Part shown: in pieces, positions 18,082 to 27,616 of the stretch
Layout: every line of letters begins with the position of its first letter
Position numbering within the stretch: position 1 is the first letter of the stretch
NCBI GenBank assembly: GCA_016715825.1
Contig: JADJXO010000001.1
Location: 619,001 to 683,000 of the forward strand
Direction: 5' to 3'
Source of the DNA: Nitrospira sp.
Lineage (GTDB): Bacteria; Nitrospirota; Nitrospiria; Nitrospirales; Nitrospiraceae
DNA: 64,000 bases
Made by a program: the position numbers and the translations under genes
Notes under the pieces: model-generated
Databases searched by the model: none
The model's input: the letters and a program-made list of their open reading frames with translations, nothing else
What the model was told of the DNA's origin: nothing

Positions 18082-18918
18082 ATGGCATGGTTTAAGAAAG
18101 ATAAATCAAGTGAGTCAGGTCCGCCTCCGAGGTCCAAAAGCAGTGAAGGCATGTGGCTGAAGTGCAACCATTGTCGGGAAATTGTCTATCGGAAGGAAGT
18201 TGATCGAAACAACAAAGTCTGTCCCAAGTGCGACTATCACTTCCCTATCTCGGTGACCGAGCGGATTGGATTACTCATCGACCTTGGCACGTTCAAAGAA
18301 TGGGATGTTGGGTTAGAGGCTCAAGATCCCTTGAATTTTCATGACACGAAGTCCTATCGAGAACGGGTCAAGGCCCATCAAGAAAAAACAGGCCGTAAAG
18401 ATGCGCTCGTCATTGGCGAGGGTTTGGTGAATGGGAGTCGTGTGGTGCTCTGTGTCTTCGACTTCAGCTTTATGGGTGGAAGTATGGGGTCGGTCGTCGG
18501 TGAAAAGCTCTGTCGGGCGATCGATCGTGCGCTTGAACAGAAGGTGCCCGTTATCTTAGTCACCGCGTCGGGGGGAGCTCGGATGCAGGAAGGTATCCTT
18601 TCTCTGATGCAAATGGCCAAGACTTCTTCAGCGGTGGCCAAATTAGGTGAGGCCAAACTGCCGTTCATCTCGATCCTTTCCGATCCCACGTTTGGCGGTG
18701 TCACAGCAAGTGTAGCCATGCTCGGAGATGTCATTATCGCCGAACCAAAGGCATTGATCGGTTTTGCCGGGCCACGCGTGATTGAACAAACGATCAAGCA
18801 GCAATTGCCGGACCAGTTTCAGCGAGCCGAATTTCTACTCGAACACGGCATGATCGACATGATCGTTGAGCGGAAGCGCCTCAAAGAGACGATCGGCACA
18901 CTCGTGAATCACTTTTAA
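18082..18918 (+). CDS. accD: Acetyl-CoA carboxylase carboxyltransferase subunit beta
   Basis: AccD forms, with AccA, the carboxyltransferase that makes malonyl-CoA for fatty-acid synthesis. The 278 residues begin with the four-cysteine zinc ribbon (CNHC at about residue 32 and CPKC at about 51), followed by the crotonase-like fold with FMGGSMGSVVGEK, VTASGGARMQEG and ALIGFAGPRVIEQT. Length and order are standard. folC follows after 24 bases, a common accD-folC pairing. Confidence 0.97.
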   Translation: MAWFKKDKSSESGPPPRSKSSEGMWLKCNHCREIVYRKEVDRNNKVCPKCDYHFPISVTERIGLLIDLGTFKEWDVGLEAQDPLNFHDTKSYRERVKAHQEKTGRKDALVIGEGLVNGSRVVLCVFDFSFMGGSMGSVVGEKLCRAIDRALEQKVPVILVTASGGARMQEGILSLMQMAKTSSAVAKLGEAKLPFISILSDPTFGGVTASVAMLGDVIIAEPKALIGFAGPRVIEQTIKQQLPDQFQRAEFLLEHGMIDMIVERKRLKETIGTLVNHF

Positions 18919-18942
18919 TCCCCTGCGCCTTCCGGTTTCTGG

Positions 18943-20241
18943 ATGAGCTATTCCCCGGTTATCGAGTATCTCTACGGGCTTCAAAAACACGGCATCAAGC
19001 TGGGGTTAGAGACCATGCGCCTCCTGTTGAAGCGGGTAGGCCATCCCGAGCGCTCACTCCGTGTGTTGCACATAGGTGGAACCAACGGCAAGGGATCAAC
19101 TGCAGCGATGGTCGCCGCGATCTTACAGCATTCGGGCAAACGTGTTGGACTGTATACATCACCGCACCTCGTCGAATTTCGAGAACGAATTCGTGTGAAC
19201 GGTTGCATGATCACAGAGGAACAAGTTTCGGCTTTGGTGAACCGCCTGCGAGCCATCCTTGCCCCTGATCTCACTCCGACATTTTTTGAGATGACGACGG
19301 CTATGGCCTTCCTCCATTTTGAAGAGTCGAAGGTCGATGTCGCAGTACTCGAGGTTGGGTTGGGTGGACGATTCGATGCGACCAATGTCGTGTCTCAGCC
19401 ACTTGCTTGTGCAATTACGACAATTGGGTTAGATCATCAAGAGTATCTCGGGAGGACGGAAGAGGCGATCGCGTTCGAAAAAGGCGGAATCATTAAATCA
19501 GGGGTGCCACTTGTCCTCGGAAGAATTGGTCGTCTGGCGGGAAAAGTGTTAGGTCGAATCGCGAAGGACCTGTCGGCTCCGGTATCGCAGCTGGGGGAGC
19601 ATTTTGACATCGAGCCCAATGAGGCAGGGCGATTCGTCTATCGAGGAACAACGCACACGATAGATGATCTGTCCTGTGGGCTCGCTGGACGACACCAGTG
19701 GGACAACGCGGCTTGTGCACTGGCGCTCATCGAGGCGGCAGATCATGCGGGAATCCAGACAAGCGAAGCAGCTGCGCGCGAGGGATTGAGGACTGTGTCC
19801 TGGGAAGGTCGCCTGGAACCGATTGAGGAGTGCCCCAAGGTCATCCTTGATGGCGCACATAATCTCCCTGCTGCAAGAGTGCTGGCACAGTACCTTGCTG
19901 ATTATGCTTCAGGTCATCCCACTTCTCGTATCATTCTGGTGTGGGCCATGATGCGGGATAAAGATCATCGAGGGTTTATCGCCACTCTGCAGCCGGTCGT
20001 CTCGGAGATCGTATTGACTCAGACAGGTCTTGCGCGATCAGCCACGGTTGGTGAACTCCGTCCCGCCTTGGATACCTGGCTCGGACCTGTGTGGGAAGCC
20101 GTCCATCCGATGAATGCGCTTGTCATAGCCAAAGCCAGAGCCGCCTCGCACGATCTGATCTGCATTGCTGGATCGCTCATGCTCGTAGGGGAGGTCAAAG
20201 CAGCGGTCCGTGGCTGCGGCCTATCACCCATTCATGGCTAG
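18943..20241 (+). CDS. folC: Bifunctional dihydrofolate/folylpolyglutamate synthase
   Basis: FolC adds glutamate to dihydropteroate and to folates with ATP. The 432 residues contain the Mur-ligase P-loop HIGGTNGKGSTAAM, then TSPHLVEFRERIRVNG, the VLEVGLGGRFDATNV block, ITTIGLDHQEYLG and ILDGAHNLPAARVL. It lies in the accD-folC-lptD run; its end overlaps the start of lptD by eight bases if the ATG at 20234 is used. Confidence 0.96.
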   Translation: MSYSPVIEYLYGLQKHGIKLGLETMRLLLKRVGHPERSLRVLHIGGTNGKGSTAAMVAAILQHSGKRVGLYTSPHLVEFRERIRVNGCMITEEQVSALVNRLRAILAPDLTPTFFEMTTAMAFLHFEESKVDVAVLEVGLGGRFDATNVVSQPLACAITTIGLDHQEYLGRTEEAIAFEKGGIIKSGVPLVLGRIGRLAGKVLGRIAKDLSAPVSQLGEHFDIEPNEAGRFVYRGTTHTIDDLSCGLAGRHQWDNAACALALIEAADHAGIQTSEAAAREGLRTVSWEGRLEPIEECPKVILDGAHNLPAARVLAQYLADYASGHPTSRIILVWAMMRDKDHRGFIATLQPVVSEIVLTQTGLARSATVGELRPALDTWLGPVWEAVHPMNALVIAKARAASHDLICIAGSLMLVGEVKAAVRGCGLSPIHG

Positions 20242-22708
20242 TATGGCGGATCCTTTCGCGTGGATCTTCCGGTGGCGTCTTCTCGTCGTTCCCCTCCTGA
20301 TCATGCCGTTCTTTGGATCCGCCGCACATGCTCAGACGGGAGTCGTCGGTTCAGCTTTCGGATCCGATCCTCTCGATGTGACGGCAGAGCGCATCGACTA
20401 TCGTCAGGACCAGGAAGTTTACGATGCCACCGGATCCGTCGTGATCCGACAAGGAAAGATGAAGTTGACGGCCGACCACGTCACTATTCAGACGCTCCCA
20501 GGGATTCTGACGGCTGTTGGCCATGTGCATTTGATGGATCCACAGGCTGATGTGACCGCTGAACGGATGGAGATCAATGTCAATACCGAGGCCGGCGTGG
20601 CGACGCACGGGGAGCTCTACATTCCGTCTACCAACACCTTCGTCTCAGGACGGTTGATGCAGCGGTTTTCGGAATACCATTACCGGGCTAAGGACGGTAG
20701 TTTTACGAACTGCGACGTACAAGATGGAGAAGTCCCCGCGTGGCGATTTCGTTTTAAAGACCTTGACATGGGGGTCGGAGACACGCTGGCGTTTAAAGGT
20801 GGCTGGTTCTGCCTGTTTGATGTACCGACAGTTCCGCTACCCACGTTTTCCTATCCCCTTGCCAGACGACAGACCGGATTTCTTATTCCGACGGTCACCT
20901 ATGACAATCGGTTCGGATTTCATATGCAAGGAAGCTTTTTCTGGGCCATCAATCCAAGCCAAGACTTGACGATTTCACCGAAGTATTACAGTAATCTGGG
21001 ATATGGGTCGGATTTCGAATATCGGTATGTCTTGGACCGGCGATCTCGCGGGAAATGGTTTCTGAGCTTTCTGCAACAGACGCAATTGCCTAATGTCTCT
21101 GGGATAACCCAAACAGATGGAGACATCGAGCGGGCGCGAGCGACGCTTACGGGAAGCCATACGCAATACATCACAGATACGCTCTTGCTCCGTGCCAATG
21201 CGAATCTCGTCACGGACCCCAATTTCTTCCAGCAACTCAGCAATTCAGGCGTGTTACGAGCCTTACCGAGTAGTGAGTCAAACTTACTGGCGACTCAGCG
21301 GTTGCCATATGGCAATCTCTATCTCTTAGGTCTCTATCTCCAACCCCTTCAAGCCGGAGGGACAGATACGTTCCAACGTCTGCCGGAAACCGGCTATCAA
21401 CTTCCATACACATCGCTGTTTCATTCTCCGATCTTGTTCGGCGTAGAGGGGAATCACGTCAATTTTTACCGGGAAGAGGGTTTTACCCTTAATCGGATTA
21501 ATGTGGTTCCAGGTATTGAGACGGAGGTGATTCACCTCGGACACATCATGGGGATTCGGCCTCAAGCAAAGTTTCGAGAAGTCTACTACACGAAGGGCGC
21601 ACAGTCTGACGAAGGACAACATCGAGAGACGTTTTGGGTGGGGGTGGAGGCCATGTCAAAATTGACGCGCCGCTTTTCGCTCGCTGACGGCGGAAATGTT
21701 CTTCACAGTCTCGAACCCTCGGTGATGTATGAGTATGTACCATCGACAAATCAATCAAAACTGGCTCAGATCGACCAAGTCGATGATCTGCCGAAGAAAA
21801 ATCTTGTGACGTACATGCTCCGCAGTCGCGTCTTGGAGCAAGGTAAACACACGGCCTTTAATTGGGTTGATCTGACGGTGGCGCAGAGTTATCACGTGGG
21901 GGAGGTGCAAGCGAGGGCTCGAGATTTTACCCCAGGGATGCTTCCTTTCTTAGGGTCAGTGACCCAACCGATCCAGCCCGCCACGGTACCGATCCAAGGA
22001 AGAAAGTTTTCTGATATCTGGATGCGAGCCGTGATCGGAAATAATCTTCCACCACAACTTGGCATGTCACAGTTGGATGCCCCGATATTTGGGCGGGCAG
22101 CGCAGGCCTGGGCATTGCGTCCACCTATCAATCGCTATGTGACCATTGATGCTTTCTTTGACCCCTATCAGCCCGGACTGAGTCAGATCAACACCGATCT
22201 TCGATTTCAGGAGGGAACGAATTGGTATTTCGAAATAGGCCAACGGTTCACGAGAAACGGCAATCGAGTCCGTCGAGGAGATATTTGGAATCCGATTTCA
22301 TTCAATGAGGTATTTGCCCCGACCAGTGAGATCCAGTTTGTGACGATGGGGGGTGCCTTACGGACTCCATGGGGCTGGACCGTTGGAGCCAAAGCCTACT
22401 ATGACGTCAAGAATGGCCGAAGTCCTGAGGTTGACGCAGTGGCACTGTATCAGAATCCATGCAAGTGTTGGTCGGTCGGATTCTATTATTTAAAATTTCC
22501 CGATCGGGAGCAGTACAGCGCGATGCTGAGTCTCACGGGAATTGGTTGGACGGACAGCGCTGGAACGGCCCTGATGCGAACATTGTTGAGCCCGCTGCTC
22601 TGGGGTGAGCGTGGCCTCCCCTGGGCTGTCCCAGGAGGCCCCTATGGCCTTCCTCCTCAAGCTTCGGAGACTGGAGAGGAATCGGTTGGAAATCCCGGTC
22701 GACGATGA
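20234..22708 (+). CDS. lptD: LPS-assembly protein LptD
   Basis: LptD is the outer-membrane beta-barrel that, with LptE, places lipopolysaccharide in the outer leaflet. A signal peptide (LLVVPLLIMPFFGSAAHA) is followed by an LptA-like jellyroll (DPLDVTAERIDYRQDQEV, MKLTADHVTIQT) and the LptD barrel domain (FPLARRQTGFLIPTV-like segment at residues 210-230, then FFWAINPSQDLTISPKYY). Length of about 824 is normal. The start is uncertain: in-frame GTG at 20210 and ATGs at 20234 and 20243 are possible and none has a strong binding site. Confidence 0.93.
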   Translation: MASMADPFAWIFRWRLLVVPLLIMPFFGSAAHAQTGVVGSAFGSDPLDVTAERIDYRQDQEVYDATGSVVIRQGKMKLTADHVTIQTLPGILTAVGHVHLMDPQADVTAERMEINVNTEAGVATHGELYIPSTNTFVSGRLMQRFSEYHYRAKDGSFTNCDVQDGEVPAWRFRFKDLDMGVGDTLAFKGGWFCLFDVPTVPLPTFSYPLARRQTGFLIPTVTYDNRFGFHMQGSFFWAINPSQDLTISPKYYSNLGYGSDFEYRYVLDRRSRGKWFLSFLQQTQLPNVSGITQTDGDIERARATLTGSHTQYITDTLLLRANANLVTDPNFFQQLSNSGVLRALPSSESNLLATQRLPYGNLYLLGLYLQPLQAGGTDTFQRLPETGYQLPYTSLFHSPILFGVEGNHVNFYREEGFTLNRINVVPGIETEVIHLGHIMGIRPQAKFREVYYTKGAQSDEGQHRETFWVGVEAMSKLTRRFSLADGGNVLHSLEPSVMYEYVPSTNQSKLAQIDQVDDLPKKNLVTYMLRSRVLEQGKHTAFNWVDLTVAQSYHVGEVQARARDFTPGMLPFLGSVTQPIQPATVPIQGRKFSDIWMRAVIGNNLPPQLGMSQLDAPIFGRAAQAWALRPPINRYVTIDAFFDPYQPGLSQINTDLRFQEGTNWYFEIGQRFTRNGNRVRRGDIWNPISFNEVFAPTSEIQFVTMGGALRTPWGWTVGAKAYYDVKNGRSPEVDAVALYQNPCKCWSVGFYYLKFPDREQYSAMLSLTGIGWTDSAGTALMRTLLSPLLWGERGLPWAVPGGPYGLPPQASETGEESVGNPGRR

Positions 22709-22715
22709 TCGGTAA

Positions 22716-22745
22716 TTGACACTAAAAACAGCGCTAGGGTACGAT
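22716..22745 (+). promoter_or_regulatory. Sigma-70-type promoter for trxA
   Basis: TTGACA (22716-22721) and TACGAT (22740-22745) are 18 bases apart, eight bases after the lptD stop. The leader would be about 43 bases. Confidence 0.5.
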
Positions 22746-22794
22746 GTCAGAGCTATAAAGTAGATACGATATCAATTCTGAAGGAGGGTACGAC

Positions 22795-23142
22795 GTGGCT
22801 GGTGATGCCTTGAAGGTTGAAGACTCGACATGGGATGCGGAAGTCATGAAGGCTTCCGAGCTTGTCATGGTAGATTTTTGGGCCGTATGGTGTGGTCCGT
22901 GTCAGATGGTTGCACCCATCGTCGACGAATTGGCAAACGAGTATGCAGGCAAACTCAAAGTTCGCAAGCTGAATACGGATGAAAACCCGGAAGTCGCTGG
23001 TCGGTATCAGGTGATGAGCATACCCACCATCTTGTTTTTTAAGAATGGCCAACCGGTTGAGAAGCTGGTGGGGGCCAGACCGAAACGTCAATTCAAAGAA
23101 ATGATCGATGCACTCCTGGCCCAACATGCGGGGACTGCCTAG
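22795..23142 (+). CDS. trxA: Thioredoxin
   Basis: A 115-residue thioredoxin with the redox motif WCGPC at about residues 36-40, the preceding VMVDFWAVW strand, and the cis-proline segment SIPTILFFKNG. It reduces protein disulfides in the cytoplasm using thioredoxin reductase. GTG is the start, with GGAGG seven bases upstream. recN begins 17 bases downstream. Confidence 0.95.
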   Translation: MAGDALKVEDSTWDAEVMKASELVMVDFWAVWCGPCQMVAPIVDELANEYAGKLKVRKLNTDENPEVAGRYQVMSIPTILFFKNGQPVEKLVGARPKRQFKEMIDALLAQHAGTA

Positions 23143-23159
23143 TACTACTTGCCGCAGCC

Positions 23160-24839
23160 ATGCTCACTGAGCTGCGAATCACCAACTTTGCCGTCATCGA
23201 AACCCTGAGTCTGACTCTCGACTCAGGGTTCACGGTGCTGACCGGAGAGACCGGGGCAGGTAAGTCGCTGTTAATCGATGCCGTTATGCTCCTGGTTGGG
23301 GGTCGGGCCTCGAGTGATCAAATCCGATTTGGAGAAGATGAAGCGCAGCTCGAAGCGTCGTTTGACATACCCTCCTCTCATCCCCTCCGTGCGCAACTAA
23401 GAAATCAGGATATTCTTGGCCCACACGACTCCACGCTGGTGATCCGGCGCGTCATTGCCCGATCCGGAAGGAACAGGGTCTATTTGAATGGCATGTTGAC
23501 GCCGGTCCATGTGTTGGAGGAGTTTGCCGGAACTCTGATTGATATTCATGGTCAGCATGACCAACAGTCTCTCTTGTCCAGCGCGGCTCAGCTTGAGGTG
23601 CTGGATGCCTTCGGACAAGTACGTGAGTTGCGCGAGCAGTATCGAGCCATTCATCAAGGATGGATCCGTTCCCGTCAAGCGCGTACCGAACTTGCGACGA
23701 TCATTCAGCAGCGTGCGCAGCAGGAAGACCTCCTGAAATTCCAACGTCAGGAGCTGGAGGAGGCGGCTTGTCGTATCGGGGAAGAGGAGGCGTTGCAAGC
23801 CGAGCGACAGCGCTTGGGATCCTCCGGCCGTCTCGCAGAACTGACGTCCGAAGCACAGGAGCGCATTCAGGATGATGGCCACGGCGTATTACCAAATCTG
23901 GCTCTGGCGGAGCGTCTATTGGGTGAGCTGGCGAAGATCGACCCAGAAATGGCATCAACAGCACGACTCGCATCTGAGGCAAAAGTTCTCTTAAAGGAAG
24001 TTGCCGACTCGCTTCGCAGTTATGAGGAGCGGGTGGACGCCAATCCTGGACGGTTGAGTACCGTCGAGGATCGTCTGGCTGTCCTTCAAAAAGTGAAGAA
24101 GAAATATGGAGGAACCATCGAGACCGCTTTGAGGACTTACGAGCACGTAAAAGATGAGTTGGAACGGCTTTCACGCGGTGACGACCAACTGGTCGATTAT
24201 GATCGCCTTATTCAGGAACAGTATGCGCAGGTTGCTGCCTTGGCAGAGAAGCTTTCTCACCAGCGGAAAGAAGCCGCCAAGCGGTTCACGAAGATGGTTG
24301 GTAAGGAGCTGGAAGCGCTGAAAATGGCCTCAGTGCGATTCGTCGTTCAAGTCCTGCAGAACGAGTCGGATGATGTGTATGGCCCAGACGGGTGTGATCG
24401 TGTCGAGTTTCTTTTGGCTGCGAATGCCGGCGAACCGTTGAAGGGGATGTCCCGCACTGCATCTGGTGGAGAACTTTCTCGGTTGATGCTGGCACTTAAA
24501 TCGGTTTTGGCCAATGTTGATCATGTTCCCGTCCTCATTTTTGATGAGATCGATACGGGCGTTGGAGGAGCCGTTGCCGCGACCATCGGGAAGCGGTTAC
24601 GGACATTGGGACGGTACCACCAAGTGTTGTGTATCACCCATCTCCCGCAGGTGGCATCTCAAGCACAGCATCATGTGTGCGTCGAAAAGTGTGAAGTAAA
24701 GGGACGGACCGTGACGACGGTGCGTTCTTTAAGCGGTGTCCATCGCGAGGGGGAAATTGCGCGGATGCTTGGGGGGGAGCGAGTAACGACAAAGACCAGG
24801 GCGACTGCCGCGGAGTTGATTGCCGGAGCTCAGGACTAG
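23160..24839 (+). CDS. recN: DNA repair protein RecN
   Basis: RecN is an SMC-like ATPase that acts early in double-strand break repair. The 559 residues start MLTELRITNFAVIE and carry Walker A GETGAGKSLLIDA near residue 30, the DIHGQHDQQSLL block, long coiled-coil arms (residues 160-350), the signature TASGGELSRLMLALK and Walker B VLIFDEIDTGVGG. The ending CITHLPQVASQAQ is also standard. It converges on the HD-GYP regulator with one base between stop codons. Confidence 0.96.
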   Translation: MLTELRITNFAVIETLSLTLDSGFTVLTGETGAGKSLLIDAVMLLVGGRASSDQIRFGEDEAQLEASFDIPSSHPLRAQLRNQDILGPHDSTLVIRRVIARSGRNRVYLNGMLTPVHVLEEFAGTLIDIHGQHDQQSLLSSAAQLEVLDAFGQVRELREQYRAIHQGWIRSRQARTELATIIQQRAQQEDLLKFQRQELEEAACRIGEEEALQAERQRLGSSGRLAELTSEAQERIQDDGHGVLPNLALAERLLGELAKIDPEMASTARLASEAKVLLKEVADSLRSYEERVDANPGRLSTVEDRLAVLQKVKKKYGGTIETALRTYEHVKDELERLSRGDDQLVDYDRLIQEQYAQVAALAEKLSHQRKEAAKRFTKMVGKELEALKMASVRFVVQVLQNESDDVYGPDGCDRVEFLLAANAGEPLKGMSRTASGGELSRLMLALKSVLANVDHVPVLIFDEIDTGVGGAVAATIGKRLRTLGRYHQVLCITHLPQVASQAQHHVCVEKCEVKGRTVTTVRSLSGVHREGEIARMLGGERVTTKTRATAAELIAGAQD

Positions 24840-24840
24840 A

Positions 24841-25962
24841 TTAGGCGGCAGGAGAGGCAGCCATCATGGGGAGCGATGCGGTCGATTGCTTCGCGACCTC
24901 GAGAAAAGTATCGAGGAGTTGCGGGTCGAAATGGGAACCGGAGCTGAGAGAAATCCGTTGAATGGCGGCTTCAGCAGAAATACATGTCCGGTCAGGAACA
25001 TCCGCCGTGAGATGATCAAAAGCCTGAGCAATGCCGACAATCTGAGCAAGAATCGGAATATCTGTCCCTGCGAGACCATAAGGATAACCATCCCCATCCC
25101 ACCGCTCATGATGGTAGGCGATGATGTCATGGACTTCCTTTGGCAACCCCAAGGTAGTCGTCAAGCAGGCACCTCGTTCGCAATGGTCTCTACATGCAAC
25201 GGGCTCAGCAGACGGCAGGATCTGATCCTCTGAAAATCTGTAAGCCGGAAGGCTTGTCTTCCCTATGTCGTGGAGGAAAGCTCCCATAGCAAGAGCCTTT
25301 TGCTCAGTGAGGGTAAGATTCAAACGGGCGGCCATCAAGGTCGCGTAGAAACTGACTCGGCTCGAATGATTTAGTAAGTGACGGTCCGTGGCTTCTAAGA
25401 TATCCGAGAGTAGCGGGATGAGAGACATTTCTTCCTCTTGAGAAACAGAATTCGGTCCCGCAGGTTGGTAGAGAGTAAGATATTCTGATGTGATGCCGTC
25501 CCATGCGCGGAGAGATTCTTCGCCTACTCCCCAGAGTTGCGGTGAAGATCGCAGATTCCGGCGAAGAAAGTCGAGCCGGCGTTTCTTGTCCATCGTCTGC
25601 TGTGTCAGGGTGATGAGCTCGGTCACGTTAAACGGTTTCAACAAATAACCAGCAGCCCCCTGTCGAATGCCTTCCATTGCAGATTTCAAGCTGCCGTATC
25701 CCGTGACAATGACGACCTCCACATCCGGATGGTCATGCTTGATATCGGTGAGAAGATCTAGCCCGTGGCGATCAGGAAGCCGCTGATCAAGTGTAATCAG
25801 GTCGATGGATTCGTTGCTGAGGACATCCAGTGCGGACTTGGCATTTTCTGCAGCACGAATGGCGAAAAATGGGTGGAGAATCATCTTCAGTGCATCGCGA
25901 GGACCAGCCTCGTCATCGATGATGAGTACTGTAGGTTGGGTGACTGTGGCCATCGTGGTCAT
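24841..25962 (-). CDS. Response regulator with HD-GYP output domain
   Basis: Residues 9-125 form a receiver domain (VLIIDDEAG, phosphoacceptor Asp in LITLDQRLPDRHG, Lys in YLLKPF). Residues about 190-355 form an HD-GYP domain with HSSRVSFYATLMAARL, the metal-binding FLHDIGKTSLP, and YHHERWDGDGYPYGL. HD-GYP proteins hydrolyse cyclic di-GMP. The segment GIAQAFDHLTADVPDR replaces the usual DAFDAMTSDRPYR, with the first Asp of that pair missing. It lies downstream of the NtrC-type regulator and its kinase across an AT-rich gap, so it may be a second output of the same sensor. Confidence 0.9.
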   Translation of the reverse strand: MTTMATVTQPTVLIIDDEAGPRDALKMILHPFFAIRAAENAKSALDVLSNESIDLITLDQRLPDRHGLDLLTDIKHDHPDVEVVIVTGYGSLKSAMEGIRQGAAGYLLKPFNVTELITLTQQTMDKKRRLDFLRRNLRSSPQLWGVGEESLRAWDGITSEYLTLYQPAGPNSVSQEEEMSLIPLLSDILEATDRHLLNHSSRVSFYATLMAARLNLTLTEQKALAMGAFLHDIGKTSLPAYRFSEDQILPSAEPVACRDHCERGACLTTTLGLPKEVHDIIAYHHERWDGDGYPYGLAGTDIPILAQIVGIAQAFDHLTADVPDRTCISAEAAIQRISLSSGSHFDPQLLDTFLEVAKQSTASLPMMAASPAA

Positions 25963-26168
25963 ATATAGGGCGATTTCGCTGTAAGCACAATTTGAATATG
26001 GAGCAATTCTCGTTCCTTTTCATTAACTTACGATGATTATCAATATATAGTATATTAAATATATAGTTGTACTACATATTGACGATCATCATGTTTGTGA
26101 ATGTACGGTATCAACAACTGCATGAGGACAACATGTGCATAAATGTGACATACGTACATGAAAGTGTG
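25963..26168. promoter_or_regulatory. AT-rich regulatory region with nested inverted repeat
   Basis: This gap is far richer in A and T than its surroundings. A 15-base inverted repeat with two mismatches, GATGATTATCAATAT (26032-26046) and ATATTGACGATCATC (26076-26090), flanks a 29-base AT spacer containing TATATTAAATATA. It is upstream of the HD-GYP response regulator, so it probably holds its promoter and operator. Confidence 0.45.
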
Positions 26169-27602
26169 TCATTCATGCATCGGTTGGCCATGCTCTGAAG
26201 GTGCGGAACTATCAGGCCGTCCGATACCGAGCGTATCCATTCGATATTTCAGCATTCTGCGGCTGATCCCAAGAAGGTTGGCCGCATGAGTTTGTACGTA
26301 GCTCGTTCGCTTCAGGGCATCGAGTATAATCTCACGTTCAAATTCCATCACGGCCTTCTCAAGAGACATGCGCCCTGCGAGGGTATCATCGCGGAGCGAG
26401 GTTGATCGGGAATCGCTTTTAATGGATGTCGGTAGGTGTTCCGGAGTGATTTCGGCCGCATGTTGAGACCAGATGAACGCTTGTTCGACGAAGTTTTCCA
26501 ATTCTCGAACATTGCCTGGCCAGGAGTATCGACTCAAGAGTTCCATTGCCTCCTTACCAAACTCGATCCGAGAACGTTTCTCCTCTTCCACCCTCTTTTC
26601 CAAGAAGTGTTTGGCGAGGAGGGAAATGTCTTCGCTTCGCTCACGAAGGGGAGGAAGGTAGAGCGAGATGACATTAATGCGATAATAGAGATCCTCTCGG
26701 AACTGCCCTTTGCGAACCAATTCATCCAGATTCTTGTTGGTCGCCGCCACAATGCGCACGTCCACCTTGATCGGCTGAGTCCCACCGATTCTTGTGAATT
26801 CTCGCTCTTGAATGACACGGAGAAGTTTGGCCTGTGTGATGGCGCTCAAATCGCCGATCTCATCAAGGAACAATGTTCCGGTATGGGCCAACTCGAACTG
26901 GCCGGTGCGTCGAGCAGTCGCGTCCGTAAATGAGCCCTTTTCATGGCCGAACAATTCGCTTTCGATCAGAGTCTCCGGAAGCGCCGCACAGTTGAGTGCG
27001 ACAAACGGACGATCACGCCGCGAACTGTTGTAGTGCAAGGCTTTGGCAACCAATTCTTTTCCGGTCCCGCTTTCTCCCGTAATAAGTACCGTCGTGCGGC
27101 TATCGGCGACCTGCTCAATTTTCGAGTAGATATCCTGCATGCCTTCACTTTTCCCAATCAGATTATGGAAGGCATATCGCTGGACGACCTGGGCCCGGAG
27201 CTGTTTGACTTCTTGCTCAAGGTCGGAGGAATTCAAGGTTCGATCGATGACGAGTCGAAGCTCGTCGACGTCAAAGGGTTTTGAAAGATAGTCGGCAGCT
27301 CCTAACTTCATGGCGTCGACGGCCGTCTTCACCGATTTGGTACCCGTCAGCATGATGACCGGGATCACTTTCCGTTCCATACGCAGCGTTTGAAGGACGG
27401 CGAGTCCGTCGGTCCCTGGAAGTACGACATCGAGCAGGACCAAATCCGGCTCTTCCTTCCGAAAGACCTCGAGGCCTTCGTGCCCATCCCCAGCTTGGAG
27501 GATCTCGTAGAGCGGGTCCAGCACCATTTTGAGTGAGGTTCGGACTCGGGCTTCATCGTCAATCAGCAAGACTCGTTTCTTCGCGATCGCGGTCTCCACC
27601 AT
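26169..27602 (-). CDS. Sigma-54-dependent NtrC-family response regulator
   Basis: The 477-residue protein has a receiver domain (RVLLIDDEARVRT, phosphoacceptor in LVLLDVVLPGTDG, Lys in YLSKPF), an AAA+ sigma-54 interaction domain (Walker A ITGESGTGKELVA, Walker B GTLFLDEIGDLS, arginine region FREDLYYRINVISLYLPPLR) and a C-terminal Fis-type helix-turn-helix (THAANLLGISRRMLKYRM). The sigma-54 contact loop reads GSFTDA where the consensus is GAFTGA. It is downstream of, and translationally close to, the histidine kinase gene. Starts at 27632 and 27602 are both possible; the latter has CAGGAG upstream. Confidence 0.93.
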   Translation of the reverse strand: MVETAIAKKRVLLIDDEARVRTSLKMVLDPLYEILQAGDGHEGLEVFRKEEPDLVLLDVVLPGTDGLAVLQTLRMERKVIPVIMLTGTKSVKTAVDAMKLGAADYLSKPFDVDELRLVIDRTLNSSDLEQEVKQLRAQVVQRYAFHNLIGKSEGMQDIYSKIEQVADSRTTVLITGESGTGKELVAKALHYNSSRRDRPFVALNCAALPETLIESELFGHEKGSFTDATARRTGQFELAHTGTLFLDEIGDLSAITQAKLLRVIQEREFTRIGGTQPIKVDVRIVAATNKNLDELVRKGQFREDLYYRINVISLYLPPLRERSEDISLLAKHFLEKRVEEEKRSRIEFGKEAMELLSRYSWPGNVRELENFVEQAFIWSQHAAEITPEHLPTSIKSDSRSTSLRDDTLAGRMSLEKAVMEFEREIILDALKRTSYVQTHAANLLGISRRMLKYRMDTLGIGRPDSSAPSEHGQPMHE

Positions 27603-27616
27603 GGACTCCTGATGTT

